Below are positions 1 through 6,479 of a DNA stretch of 9,775 nt, piece by piece (position 1 is the stretch's first letter; the number at the start of each line of letters is the position of its first letter). Origin of the DNA: an uncultured Rhodocyclaceae bacterium (GTDB lineage Bacteria; Pseudomonadota; Gammaproteobacteria; Burkholderiales; Rhodocyclaceae); assembly GCA_937892345.1 (NCBI GenBank), contig CALAGF010000248.1, positions 1 to 9,775 of the forward strand. The letters run 5' to 3'. The notes beneath the pieces were generated by a model. The model worked only from the letters and a program-made list of their open reading frames with translations, was not told where the DNA came from and made no database searches. The translations under genes and the position numbers were made by a program.

Positions 1-1
1 A

Positions 2-223
2 TTCAACGTCACCGCGAAGGGGGGGCTGGTGGAAGAGGAGTACGTCGACTGGGTGATCTCCCGTCCGTATATCTTCCTGGTGTTGCTGAACATCGTTGGC
101 GTCATCGCCGGTATCTGGCGTTACTTCTACGGCCCGGAAAACGAAATCCTGACCGTCTTTGTGAGTATGGCCTGGGTCTTCTACAACCTGATTATCCTCG
201 GCGGCGCGGTGGCGGTGTCGGTG
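2..223 (+). pseudogene. bcsA: Cellulose synthase BcsA, internal fragment
   Basis: In the frame starting at base 2 the translation begins FNVTAKGGLVEEEYVDWVIS and continues through two hydrophobic segments with WRYFYGPENEILTV between them, ending YNLIILGGAVAVSV at base 223. This matches the BcsA region between the glycosyltransferase core and the PilZ domain, at the inner membrane. In BcsA the next residues should begin the PilZ linker with its c-di-GMP-binding arginines. Here the frame turns into antisense of the neighbouring permease/exbB reading, with no PilZ sequence. The piece is cut by the window at its left and by a breakpoint at about 205-223 at its right. No other bcs gene is visible. 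Family identity is quite sure; whether the break is biological or an assembly join cannot be told from sequence alone. Confidence 0.8.
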
Positions 224-378
224 CCAAGGCTCAGGCTATTGAGCGAGCGGCTCATCATCAGCGCCACGATGCCTGCAACCAGGACCGGCACCAGCACCGT
301 TTTCAGGGTTTGCAGGGTGCGGATATCCAAAGACCCGGCCTGCCAGAAGCGCAACTGATCGTAAACGTCGGGGTTGAG
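205..378 (-). pseudogene. FecCD-family siderophore ABC permease, internal fragment
   Basis: Read on the minus strand, this stretch encodes YDQLRFWQAGSLDIRTLQTL, a hydrophobic helix (VLVPVLVAGIVALM), then SRSLNSLSLGTDTATA. The order RFWQ.GS, helix, R.LN.LSLG.DTA.ALG is characteristic of the central part of FecCD/FepD inner-membrane permeases that import Fe-siderophores. Only about 55 of the usual 320-350 residues are present. The upstream end is fused in frame to exbB near 376-378. The downstream end stops matching after the TATA residues (about base 205), where the family expects LG, and the frame ends at a TAG (181-183) inside bcsA sequence. It cannot be a working permease. The donor could be a siderophore transporter elsewhere in the same genome. 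Confidence 0.72.
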
Positions 379-585
379 CAGGGCGATACCGTCGCTGACG
401 CTGCTCGCCGACCAGAAGGTGCCGAGGGCCTTGGCGGCTCGCCGCATGGCCCACCAATCGACGGCCTTGGCGAGGATCAGGTACCAGCTGATGACCGACA
501 TGATGGCGAGAATGATCGCGACGGCGTGCGAAATGCTGTCGCCACTGGCCCACAGATGTGCGAAACCGAACGAATTTTCCTGCAT
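376..585 (-). pseudogene. exbB: ExbB (TonB-system proton channel), N-terminal fragment fused to a permease piece
   Basis: The ATG at 585-583 follows a good ribosome site (GGAG, 7 nt away) that lies inside the last codons of tonB, with one base between the genes, as expected for translational coupling. The product begins MQENSFGFAHLW and has one membrane helix at about residues 19-40 (AVAIILAIMSVISWYLILAK), the usual start of ExbB/TolQ/MotA-family proteins. ExbB matches end near residue 70 (SDGIALL). The frame then continues into FecCD-permease sequence and stops at 181, giving a hybrid ORF of 134 codons instead of about 240. The second and third ExbB helices, which form the proton path with ExbD, are missing. 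exbD, which normally follows, is not in the window. As it stands the energising complex would be non-functional unless another copy exists. Confidence 0.75.
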
Positions 586-586
586 G

Positions 587-1246
587 TTATTGCTCCAATT
601 TGAAAATGATGGGGACCAGCACCCAGCTCTGGACGGTGGTTTCACCGCGCTTGGCCGGTATGAATTTCCAGTGGCGAACCGTTTTCAGCGCCGACTCGTC
701 GAGTCGCTGGCTTCCTGACGATGTCTTGATTTCCACGTTCTCGGCCGATCCTTGCGCATCGACCGAAACACGCAGGATGACCTTGCCTTCTTCACCCATA
801 CGACGTGATAGCGGCGGGTAGGCGGGGGCCGGATTCTTCAGGTAATCGGCATCGAAGCGCGCCTGACTGACGGGTTCGGCAGGTGCTGCAGCCGGGGCGG
901 TCTTCGCTTCGACCGGCGCGGTGGCGGTGGCGGGTGCGGCAAGCACCGCAGCAGGTGCGGCTATTTTGCTTTGCGTACTTTCGACAACCGGCGCGGCAGG
1001 CTTCGGCGCCGGCATCGGCGGTGCCTTGAGCGGTACCGGCTTGCTCATTGGCAGTGGTTTGGCCACCGGCTCTTTTTTGATCTCCGGCGTTTCGAGAAGA
1101 TCGACAACAAGGGGGATTTCCAATATCTGCGGCACGACCGTTTTCGCCGCCAGGATGAGCAGGAATGCGCCGACATGCAGGCCTATGACCGCGGTCAGCA
1201 GGCCGCTGCGCTGAATGGGGGTGGTGCGGGAAAGGGTGTAACTCAT
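587..1246 (-). CDS. tonB: TonB energy-transducing protein
   Basis: This 219-residue protein has the standard TonB layout. There is a short cytoplasmic N-terminus, one membrane anchor at about residues 14-35 (SGLLTAVIGLHVGAFLLILA), and a long Pro/Ala/Lys-rich periplasm-spanning part from about 53 to 127. The C-terminal TonB domain covers about 135-218, with NPAPAYPPLSRRMGEEG, LRVSVDAQG, LDESALKTVRHWKF and the closing SWVLVPIIFKLE. It passes inner-membrane proton-motive energy from ExbB/ExbD to outer-membrane receptors by pairing with their TonB boxes, and the receptor encoded divergently is the obvious partner. It sits 29 bp after hemP and 1 bp before the broken exbB, so the three form one leftward unit. 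The ATG at 1246 has only a weak ribosome site (CAGAG). The protein looks complete. Confidence 0.93.
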   Translation of the reverse strand: MSYTLSRTTPIQRSGLLTAVIGLHVGAFLLILAAKTVVPQILEIPLVVDLLETPEIKKEPVAKPLPMSKPVPLKAPPMPAPKPAAPVVESTQSKIAAPAAVLAAPATATAPVEAKTAPAAAPAEPVSQARFDADYLKNPAPAYPPLSRRMGEEGKVILRVSVDAQGSAENVEIKTSSGSQRLDESALKTVRHWKFIPAKRGETTVQSWVLVPIIFKLEQ

Positions 1247-1275
1247 GCTCTGTTTTGTCTGCTTGAACGGATGGG

Positions 1276-1452
1276 CTATTTGGTCAGAATCAGCTTGTTT
1301 TCGCGGGTAACACGCAGCAGGTAGCGTTGGCCGGCGTGTTCGATTTCAACCGTTGTTGCGCCGCCAAGAATCTTTTCGCTATGGATTTTTGGGCGGTCTT
1401 CGGTTTTCTCGGGGAGCGATCTTGGCTCGGGAGAGGCGGGCTGCGAGTTCAT
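1276..1452 (-). CDS. hemP: Hemin uptake protein HemP/HmuP
   Basis: A 58-residue protein starting MNSQPASPEP. The conserved C-terminal half reads IHSEKILGGATTVEIEHAGQ, then RYLLRVTRENKLILTK, the small HemP/HmuP domain whose hallmarks are the LLGG-type turn, the I.H.G..Y.LR.TR strand pair and the final KLILTK. The ATG at 1452 is chosen because AGG lies 7 nt upstream; an in-frame TTG at 1473 is possible but has no good ribosome site. In Bradyrhizobium and Burkholderia HmuP acts as a co-activator of heme/iron receptor transcription rather than as a transporter; whether that holds here is inference. It is first in the leftward hemP-tonB-exbB unit and lies directly downstream of a Fur-box match, so repression by Fur-Fe is likely. 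Confidence 0.85.
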   Translation of the reverse strand: MNSQPASPEPRSLPEKTEDRPKIHSEKILGGATTVEIEHAGQRYLLRVTRENKLILTK

Positions 1453-1484
1453 GCTGGGACCTGTTGCAAACAAGAATTGATCGC

Positions 1485-1513
1485 ATCTTCCAATAGATGA
1501 TAATGCTTGTCAA
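1485..1513 (-). promoter_or_regulatory. Candidate promoter of the hemP-tonB-exbB unit
   Basis: On the minus strand a perfect -35 TTGACA (1513-1508) is followed after 17 bp by GAAGAT (1490-1485), a 3/6 match to the -10. Transcription would begin near 1478, about 25 nt ahead of the hemP ATG. The -35 and part of the spacer overlap the Fur-box match at 1498-1512, consistent with repression when iron is plentiful. The weak -10 is the main doubt. Confidence 0.5.
1498..1512. promoter_or_regulatory. Fur box (best match)
   Basis: TGATAATGCTTGTCA matches the 7-1-7 Fur consensus TGATAAT-n-ATTATCA at 12 of 14 positions (left arm 7/7, right arm 5/7). It lies between hemP and the TonB-dependent receptor and covers the -35 of the leftward promoter. 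Given the iron-uptake genes on both sides, Fur control is the natural reading. Confidence 0.7.
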
Positions 1514-1520
1514 TTGTTGT

Positions 1521-1535
1521 TGATAATTGTTCGTA
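1521..1535. promoter_or_regulatory. Second, weaker Fur-box-like site
   Basis: TGATAATTGTTCGTA has a perfect left arm (7/7) and a poor right arm (3/7) against the 7-1-7 consensus. It starts 23 bp after the first site, about two helical turns, and lies just upstream of the rightward promoter candidate. Paired sites at this spacing would let Fur control both directions. Taken alone the match is modest. Confidence 0.4.
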
Positions 1536-1541
1536 ATTGTA

Positions 1542-1570
1542 TTGATGTATTTTTGTAAATGCGATACATT
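1542..1570 (+). promoter_or_regulatory. Candidate promoter of the TonB-dependent receptor
   Basis: TTGATG (1542-1547) and TACATT (1565-1570) are each 4/6 sigma-70 matches, separated by 17 bp. The start point would be near 1577, giving a leader of about 185 nt before the GTG at 1762. The leader contains several GCCAGCC repeats around 1710-1735. I see no recognisable riboswitch or clear attenuator hairpin in it. Confidence 0.45.
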
Positions 1571-1761
1571 CTCAAACGAATTGATCGACCGGCCAGCCGT
1601 GTTACCGCCCGCCAAGTCGTGATCTGTATTTCCGGGGAGGGGTGTTTCAGCCAGTCCTGAGCGCGATTGATACGTGAGCGCGCCACCCTTGGAAGATTTT
1701 TGTTCGGCAAGCCAGCCGCCATGCCAGCCAGCCATTTTTCTGACTCGACAGAGGACTGCTT

Positions 1762-3984
1762 GTGAAAAATAACGATCCAAAGTTTCCGGTGCCAGAGGCT
1801 TCGCCTGCACCATTCCGTGGCGGGCGACACGCCGGCCTGTTGCCGCTGGGGGCGGCGGTTGTTGCTGGCTTGCTGGGCGTCTCGGGCGCTGCCGCCAGCG
1901 AAGAGCAGACCTTGGCGCCGCTTACTGTGAAAGCGAACGCCGAGCAGCAGGACGGCTATCGTGCCAGCAAGACCCGTGTCGGCAAGGTGGAGCAGGATCC
2001 TCATGATGTACCGCAGGCGATTACGACAATTACCCGGTCGCTGATGGAGGAGCAGGAGGCAAATTCACTGCGCGAGGCGCTGCGCAATGTCTCTGGTCTC
2101 TCGTTCAACGCCGCCGAAGGCGGTCGTTCCGGCGACAACATGATGCTGCGCGGTTTTTATACTTTTGGTGACATGTATCTGGATGGTATTCGTGACACCG
2201 CGCAATACAACCGCGAGGTGTTCAATACGGAACAGGTCGATGTGCTACGCGGCGCCGCGGCAATGTTGTTTGGACGCGGCCAGGCGGGTGGTGTCATCAA
2301 TCAGGTCAGCAAAACACCGACGCTGAACAGTATCAACAAGGCTAGCGTTGGTATTGGTAGCAACGAGTTTTATGAAGCGAAGGCTGATCTCAATCAGCGG
2401 ATAGGTGACAACACGGCCGTTCGTATTAACTTCATGACGCGTGACGAGGGCAGCACGCGTAGCAACCCAGTAACCGGAACAACGCCGGAAATTCACCGCC
2501 AGGGTTTCGCGCCGAGCATTGCGTTCGGCTTGGGAACGCCTCATGAAGTGACCTTGAGCCATTTTTATCTGGCCACCCAGGACCGGGCTGACTATGGCGT
2601 CCCTTTCGACAGTGCAACCAAACGCCCAAATCAGAGTTACGCCAAATCAGGCGCCTTCTGGGGCGTTGATGGCACCTTCGACGATAGCGAAACCAACATC
2701 ACGACCCTCAATTACCTGTTCACGATCTCACCGGATACCCAGTGGCGGACGGTCGTTCGTTCGAGCAACTACAAGCGTTCTTACTGGGCGTCGGCGCCGG
2801 GCAGTGCCACATCATTCGCGACGGGTGGCAGCGCCAAAACCCGGCAGACGGATACCGACAACTTTGTCATCCAGAGCGACTTGAACACCACGCTGGAATT
2901 CCTGGGGATGTCGCACGAAGTGGTTACCGGTGTTGAGTATCTTAAAGAGAAGGCAAAACGCTGGAGCCTGGCGAATGTGGCGAATGCCGGGGTCTATTAC
3001 AAGGATGTGGTCGGCGTAGTGAATGGTGTGACAGGGCAACTCTTCGATACGCGCCCGAACAACACTTATGACGGTGATACAGTCAGTGCCTATGTTCAGG
3101 ATACGGTTGAATTTATTCCCGACTGGAAGCTGACTGCCGGGGTGCGCCGGGATGAAATGAAGTCTGATTACTTGGCGGTGTCATCGGTCACCAATGCAGC
3201 TCGACAAGTAATCGGCACCACGACGAGCCAATATTCCGGCAATTTCGGCGAGAACAGCTACCGTGTCGGCTTGTCTTGGCAACCGCAACTTCACTCGCAT
3301 TACTATCTGGGCTGGAGCGATTCTTTCAGCCCGACGGCAGATCTGTATCAACTCTCCGGCAGTCAATATCCTGCGGAACGTTCAACGGTGACGGAACTGG
3401 GCGCCAAGTGGTTGCTGCTTGATGGCGACCTGGCTTTCCGCGCTGCCTTGTACAGCGCCATCAAGGACTGGGAGCGCAATACCGATCTGGAGTCGACAGC
3501 CAGTATTCTGACCAGAAAACGCCGTTCGAACGGGCTGGAACTGGAATTGGCCGGGCGCATTACTAACGAATGGGAAGTTTTCAGTGGCCTGTCGCTGATC
3601 GCTGCCGAGATTCTGGAAGTGGCGCCGGGGACTGGCAATCCGAACTATATCGGCAAGGCGCCGCGCAATACGCCGAAGACGACCTTCAATCTCTGGTCAA
3701 CCTATCGCCTGCCGATGGGTTTCAAAATTGGGGGCGGCGCCGAGTACAAGAGTCGGCGATACGGTGGTGCACCGACCGGCACGGCTGAATTCAACCCGAA
3801 CTACGTGCCCTCGTATGTTCGCTGGGATGCAATGGCCAGCTATGAGCAGCCGAAATATGCGGTCAAGTTCAATGTCCAGAACGTTTTCGACAAGCTCTAC
3901 TACGACGCGCTATACGACAACGGCGGCTTCACTGTCCCTGGTCAGGGACGCCGTTTCATCCTGAGCGCTGAGTACAAGTTCTAA
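1762..3984 (+). CDS. TonB-dependent siderophore receptor (catecholate type, Fiu-like)
   Basis: A complete 740-residue outer-membrane receptor for ferric siderophores. Residues 1-45 form a long signal peptide with a hydrophobic core (LLPLGAAVVAGLLGVSGAAA), probably cut before SEEQT. A TonB-box-like segment TLAPLTVKA follows at 50-58. The plug spans about 70-188, with DVPQAITTITRSLMEEQ, LREALRNVSGLSF, MMLRGF, MYLDGIRD, REVFNTEQVDVLRGAAAMLF and GRGQAGGVINQVSKTP, all typical of siderophore receptors. The barrel fills the rest, including FNVQNVFDKLYYDALYDNGG and the terminal GQGRRFILSAEYKF with the C-terminal Phe needed for outer-membrane insertion. The start is GTG, supported by AGAGGA ending 6 nt upstream. 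It is divergent from hemP-tonB-exbB, shares a Fur-box region with it, and ends in a strong terminator. The plug motifs suggest a catecholate or related siderophore; the exact ligand cannot be read. Confidence 0.93.
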   Translation: MKNNDPKFPVPEASPAPFRGGRHAGLLPLGAAVVAGLLGVSGAAASEEQTLAPLTVKANAEQQDGYRASKTRVGKVEQDPHDVPQAITTITRSLMEEQEANSLREALRNVSGLSFNAAEGGRSGDNMMLRGFYTFGDMYLDGIRDTAQYNREVFNTEQVDVLRGAAAMLFGRGQAGGVINQVSKTPTLNSINKASVGIGSNEFYEAKADLNQRIGDNTAVRINFMTRDEGSTRSNPVTGTTPEIHRQGFAPSIAFGLGTPHEVTLSHFYLATQDRADYGVPFDSATKRPNQSYAKSGAFWGVDGTFDDSETNITTLNYLFTISPDTQWRTVVRSSNYKRSYWASAPGSATSFATGGSAKTRQTDTDNFVIQSDLNTTLEFLGMSHEVVTGVEYLKEKAKRWSLANVANAGVYYKDVVGVVNGVTGQLFDTRPNNTYDGDTVSAYVQDTVEFIPDWKLTAGVRRDEMKSDYLAVSSVTNAARQVIGTTTSQYSGNFGENSYRVGLSWQPQLHSHYYLGWSDSFSPTADLYQLSGSQYPAERSTVTELGAKWLLLDGDLAFRAALYSAIKDWERNTDLESTASILTRKRRSNGLELELAGRITNEWEVFSGLSLIAAEILEVAPGTGNPNYIGKAPRNTPKTTFNLWSTYRLPMGFKIGGGAEYKSRRYGGAPTGTAEFNPNYVPSYVRWDAMASYEQPKYAVKFNVQNVFDKLYYDALYDNGGFTVPGQGRRFILSAEYKF

Positions 3985-3998
3985 ATATTGAGCAGTGG

Positions 3999-4027
3999 CC
4001 CCGTCTTCGGACGGGGTTTCAGTTTTT
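3999..4027 (+). terminator. Rho-independent terminator after the receptor gene
   Basis: The stem CCCCGTC/GACGGGG closes a TTCG loop (4006-4009), the very stable UUCG tetraloop, and is followed by TTTCAGTTTTT. It lies 15 bp after the receptor stop and 41 bp before the DUF1513 start, so the two genes are probably separate transcription units or joined only by read-through. Confidence 0.88.
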
Positions 4028-4067
4028 GGCCAAATTTCGGGTTGACCGTAGCAATCATGGATACCGC

Positions 4068-5207
4068 ATGAAAATGGAAAGACGTCAATTTATAAAGCTG
4101 GTTTGCGCGACAGCTACACTGCAGCAGGCCGGTGTTTCATGGGCGACACAAGGGATGGTGCAAGGCGCGAGGATTGCTGCCGCTTGGCGTGGCCCAAATG
4201 CCGGCGACACCTACTACGCCGGTGTGCTCGCCGCAGATTGGGCCAGCAGGAAATTCGAAATCCTCCACTCCGTAGCTTTGCCGACGCGCCCGCACGGCCT
4301 GACGCTGGAGGCTGACGGCAGCCTGCTCGTGACCGGCGTACGACCGGGCGGCTGGCTCATGCGTATCAATCGTGGTGGGGAACTCGTGCAACAGATCAAT
4401 CTCGCCGACGAAGCTTCCAGTGCCCGCTTGAATGGTCATGTCGCCGTCAGCCCGCGCGGAGACGTGATTTACACCACCGAGAGCAACCTCAAAACAGGGC
4501 AGGGCCTGATCGGCGTGCGCGACCGCACAAGCCTCAAAAAACTCGCCGAGTGGCAAAGCCATGGTCAGGAGCCGCACCAATTGCTGCTCGACGACTCAGG
4601 GCATCTGATGGTCGCCAATGGCGGTATTCCGCGCACGGCCAGCGACAAGAAATATGATCTGCATCGCATGGATGCGTCGCTGGTTCGGCTCGATGGTCTG
4701 AACGGCCGCCTGCTACGGCAATGGACACTTGATGATCGACGCCTCAGCCTGCGTCACCTGGCCTGGAGTTATTGGCCGGCAGCCAGCAAACAGTTTCTTG
4801 GGATTGCCATGCAGGCCGAACACGACGATCCAGCGGATCGTGCTGCCGCGCCGATTCTAGCCGTGCTCGATGGCGACGACCTGGCTATCCCGACACGGGT
4901 CAGCGACGGAGCTGGCTATGCGGGCGATATAGCCCCCGCCTACAACGGCGGCTTTGCATTGTCCAGCAACCAGGTCGGCCTCGCTCAACTATGGCATCCG
5001 GGCCTCCCGGATAAATTGACGCGGATTGTCGAACTGCAAGAGGCCTATGCGCTTACCGGTTGGAAGGGGCCAAATCCGGGCGGTGGCGTGCTGGTTTCCA
5101 CCGCTTTGGGGCTGGTCCGCTGGCATCCAAGTGCGAAACCCGTCTTATTGCCCTGGCCTGAGAAAATGGCACTGGATAACCATTGGGTGCTGATTGACGA
5201 GGTCTGA
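4068..5207 (+). CDS. DUF1513 family protein, Tat-exported, iron-uptake associated
   Basis: A 379-residue protein of the DUF1513 family, about full length. The ATG at 4068 is preferred because GGA lies 7 nt upstream and the protein then starts MKMERRQFIKLVCATATL, a twin-arginine signal (R5-R6) with probable cleavage after SWA (residues 24-26), so it should act in the periplasm. A longer reading from TTG 4026 would overlap the terminator and bury the signal. Conserved family blocks include LPTRPHGLTLE, NGHVAVSPRGDVIYTTESN, GQGLIGVRD, GQEPHQLLLDDSG, VANGGI, RMDASLVRLD, LSLRHLAW and IAMQAEH; the repeating strand pattern suggests a beta-propeller. In pseudomonads this family lies beside imelysin (EfeO-like) proteins and a di-haem peroxidase in iron-regulated loci. 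Here those partners are absent and it follows a siderophore receptor. Its biochemical role is unknown. Confidence 0.85.
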   Translation: MKMERRQFIKLVCATATLQQAGVSWATQGMVQGARIAAAWRGPNAGDTYYAGVLAADWASRKFEILHSVALPTRPHGLTLEADGSLLVTGVRPGGWLMRINRGGELVQQINLADEASSARLNGHVAVSPRGDVIYTTESNLKTGQGLIGVRDRTSLKKLAEWQSHGQEPHQLLLDDSGHLMVANGGIPRTASDKKYDLHRMDASLVRLDGLNGRLLRQWTLDDRRLSLRHLAWSYWPAASKQFLGIAMQAEHDDPADRAAAPILAVLDGDDLAIPTRVSDGAGYAGDIAPAYNGGFALSSNQVGLAQLWHPGLPDKLTRIVELQEAYALTGWKGPNPGGGVLVSTALGLVRWHPSAKPVLLPWPEKMALDNHWVLIDEV

Positions 5208-5267
5208 TCAAAAAATCGAGACAGGCCTCCAGCGAGACAGAGGCTCGGAATGGTGAAGCCAGCATAA

Positions 5268-5618
5268 TTCCCGCCAAGCTTGACGCTGCGCGCTGTTCAG
5301 CGTTTCTTGAACATGGGTAAACAGTTAGGAGCCAATCCTGATGCGCCGGCCGGTATCGTCGCTCAGTTACGGGAATACAAAAAGGCCGCCTGGAAGGCCA
5401 TGAACAGCTATGCTCACGGTGGCTTGCATCCTTTATCCCGAACGATGAGCGGGTATCCGGCTCAATTGATTTACGACGTCATCCGGAATGCCAATGCCGT
5501 GGTTGCACTGACTGCACAGCTATTGTCCATTCTCTCGGGTAGTCCGCAGAACATGGGTCCTGTTCGTCAGATGCACAAGGACTTTATAGACATCTTGCCC
5601 ATCATAAATCACCAGTGA
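5268..5618 (+). pseudogene. DUF6988-like protein, 5'-truncated fragment
   Basis: The open frame runs from just after a TAA (5265-5267) to TGA at 5616-5618. The only ATG near the start is at 5313 (MGKQLGANPDAPAGIVAQ) and has no ribosome site; an upstream TTG at 5280 is equally unsupported. The part KKAAWKAMNSYAHGGLHPLS, then YPAQLIYDVIRNANAVVALTA and the closing HKDFIDILPII, resembles the C-terminal half of DUF6988-type proteins, which are about 200 residues long. I infer that the N-terminal half was lost. The function of the family is not established. It ends one base from the convergent WYL gene. Recognition is from memory of the family pattern and is moderate. Confidence 0.5.
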
Positions 5619-5619
5619 C

Positions 5620-6279
5620 TTAGTTCGGCGCGGGCAGAAGTGGCTTAATTTCTGAATAGTTACGCAGCACAATTTGTTGGACCTTAGGCGTCGTCTCCGC
5701 TGCGCCATCCAGACCCAAGTTCCGAACGACGTAAAGTAGCAGGGCTCGTTTGCACTCAAAGCGAAGTTCGCCATTGACCATCCCATAGTCCAATTCAATA
5801 ACCCGCTGATGAGCATCGGGTAACCCAGGATTGGGTGCCAACACGAGCGTAACCATGCTCTCCCATTCCAGGTCGCTGGGTGGCAGTGTTGGTGCTTGCT
5901 GCTCCCTGCCGAGGGAGAGAATCCGAGCAATAACAAAATCCCGGAATCCGTTTTCTTGGTGACAATAAACTCGAACATGCCAGCGATGTCCGTCGAATCC
6001 CAATGCTCTAGGGGAAGCCAGGCGTTTTTTGGGTGCAGGACTCGTCATCGACTGATAGGTCATTTCCAGAGCGTGCTGTCGCCGTATTGCCCCTAACAAA
6101 GCAATCAGAGTTTCTGCCTGCAAGGTTCGTGCGGGCATGGGGGCAACAGCAACGGATGGTAGCCACCCGGAAAAGCTGACACCTTGGTCCAATATGCCAT
6201 ATGCTTGCATCACCAAGTCGTTGAGATATTTCTGTGGCTGACTGGAGCGGATTTGCTTGCCTGATGCAATGAAAAACAT
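5620..6279 (-). pseudogene. WYL-domain regulator (CapW/BrxR-like) lacking its DNA-binding domain
   Basis: The frame from ATG 6279 gives 219 residues. A linker (YLNDLVMQAYGIL...WLPSVAVAPMPAR) is followed by a WYL domain at about 67-127 with ALEMTYQSM, PRALGFDGHRWHVRVYCH and FRDFVIARILSLGR. A WCX-like C-terminal part (ELDYGMVNGELRFECKRALL, VVRNLGLDG) covers about 137-215. Full-length relatives carry an N-terminal winged helix and are about 280-300 residues. Here family-like residues continue upstream of the ATG (ENVTPENTALSA) to an in-frame TAG at 6318-6316, and beyond that nothing resembles the helix-turn-helix. So it is a remnant that could bind a ligand but not DNA. Relatives such as CapW and BrxR often control CBASS or BREX phage-defence operons, so the parent locus may have been a defence island. 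It faces the DUF6988-like fragment with a 1-bp gap. Confidence 0.72.
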
Positions 6280-6318
6280 AGCCGAGAGCGCAGTGTTTTC
6301 AGGGGTTACGTTTTCCTA

Positions 6319-6479
6319 GCTCAAGCTTTGCATGTATGCGCCGCACAGGAAGGCAACCAGCCGAAATTGGCCCGGTGGCCACATATCTGGGCGGCGACGC
6401 AGCCTCAGCGGGCAAGCATGGCGGCCTGAGTCTGGACGTAGCCAAGATGTTAGCCCCCCCAGAGGACCTCTCCCCGCGC
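6319..6479. other. Short non-coding stretch between the WYL remnant and yjjJ
   Basis: I see no supported gene here. On the minus strand it is open in the same frame as the WYL remnant, reading RRPDMWPPGQFRLVAFLCG before the TAG at 6318-6316, but this matches no winged-helix domain I recognise. It contains a run of seven C (6454-6460) followed by the short palindrome AGAGGACCTCT (6461-6471). There is no T-tailed terminator for yjjJ. Confidence 0.4.

Noticed and set aside
29..358. Open frame of 109 codons beginning in bcsA
   Set aside because: Only the part to about base 223 is BcsA; the rest is antisense of the permease/exbB hybrid, so it is not one gene.
181..645. Longer start for the exbB frame at 645
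   Set aside because: The first 20 codons overlap the end of tonB and resemble nothing in ExbB; the ATG at 585 has a good ribosome site and the family N-terminus.
4026..4067. TTG start 14 codons upstream for the DUF1513 protein
   Set aside because: It overlaps the receptor terminator and would place the twin-arginine motif away from the N-terminus.
5224..5245. Hairpin GGCCTC/GAGGCT after the DUF1513 gene
   Set aside because: Short stem, 10-base loop and no T tail; not a convincing terminator.
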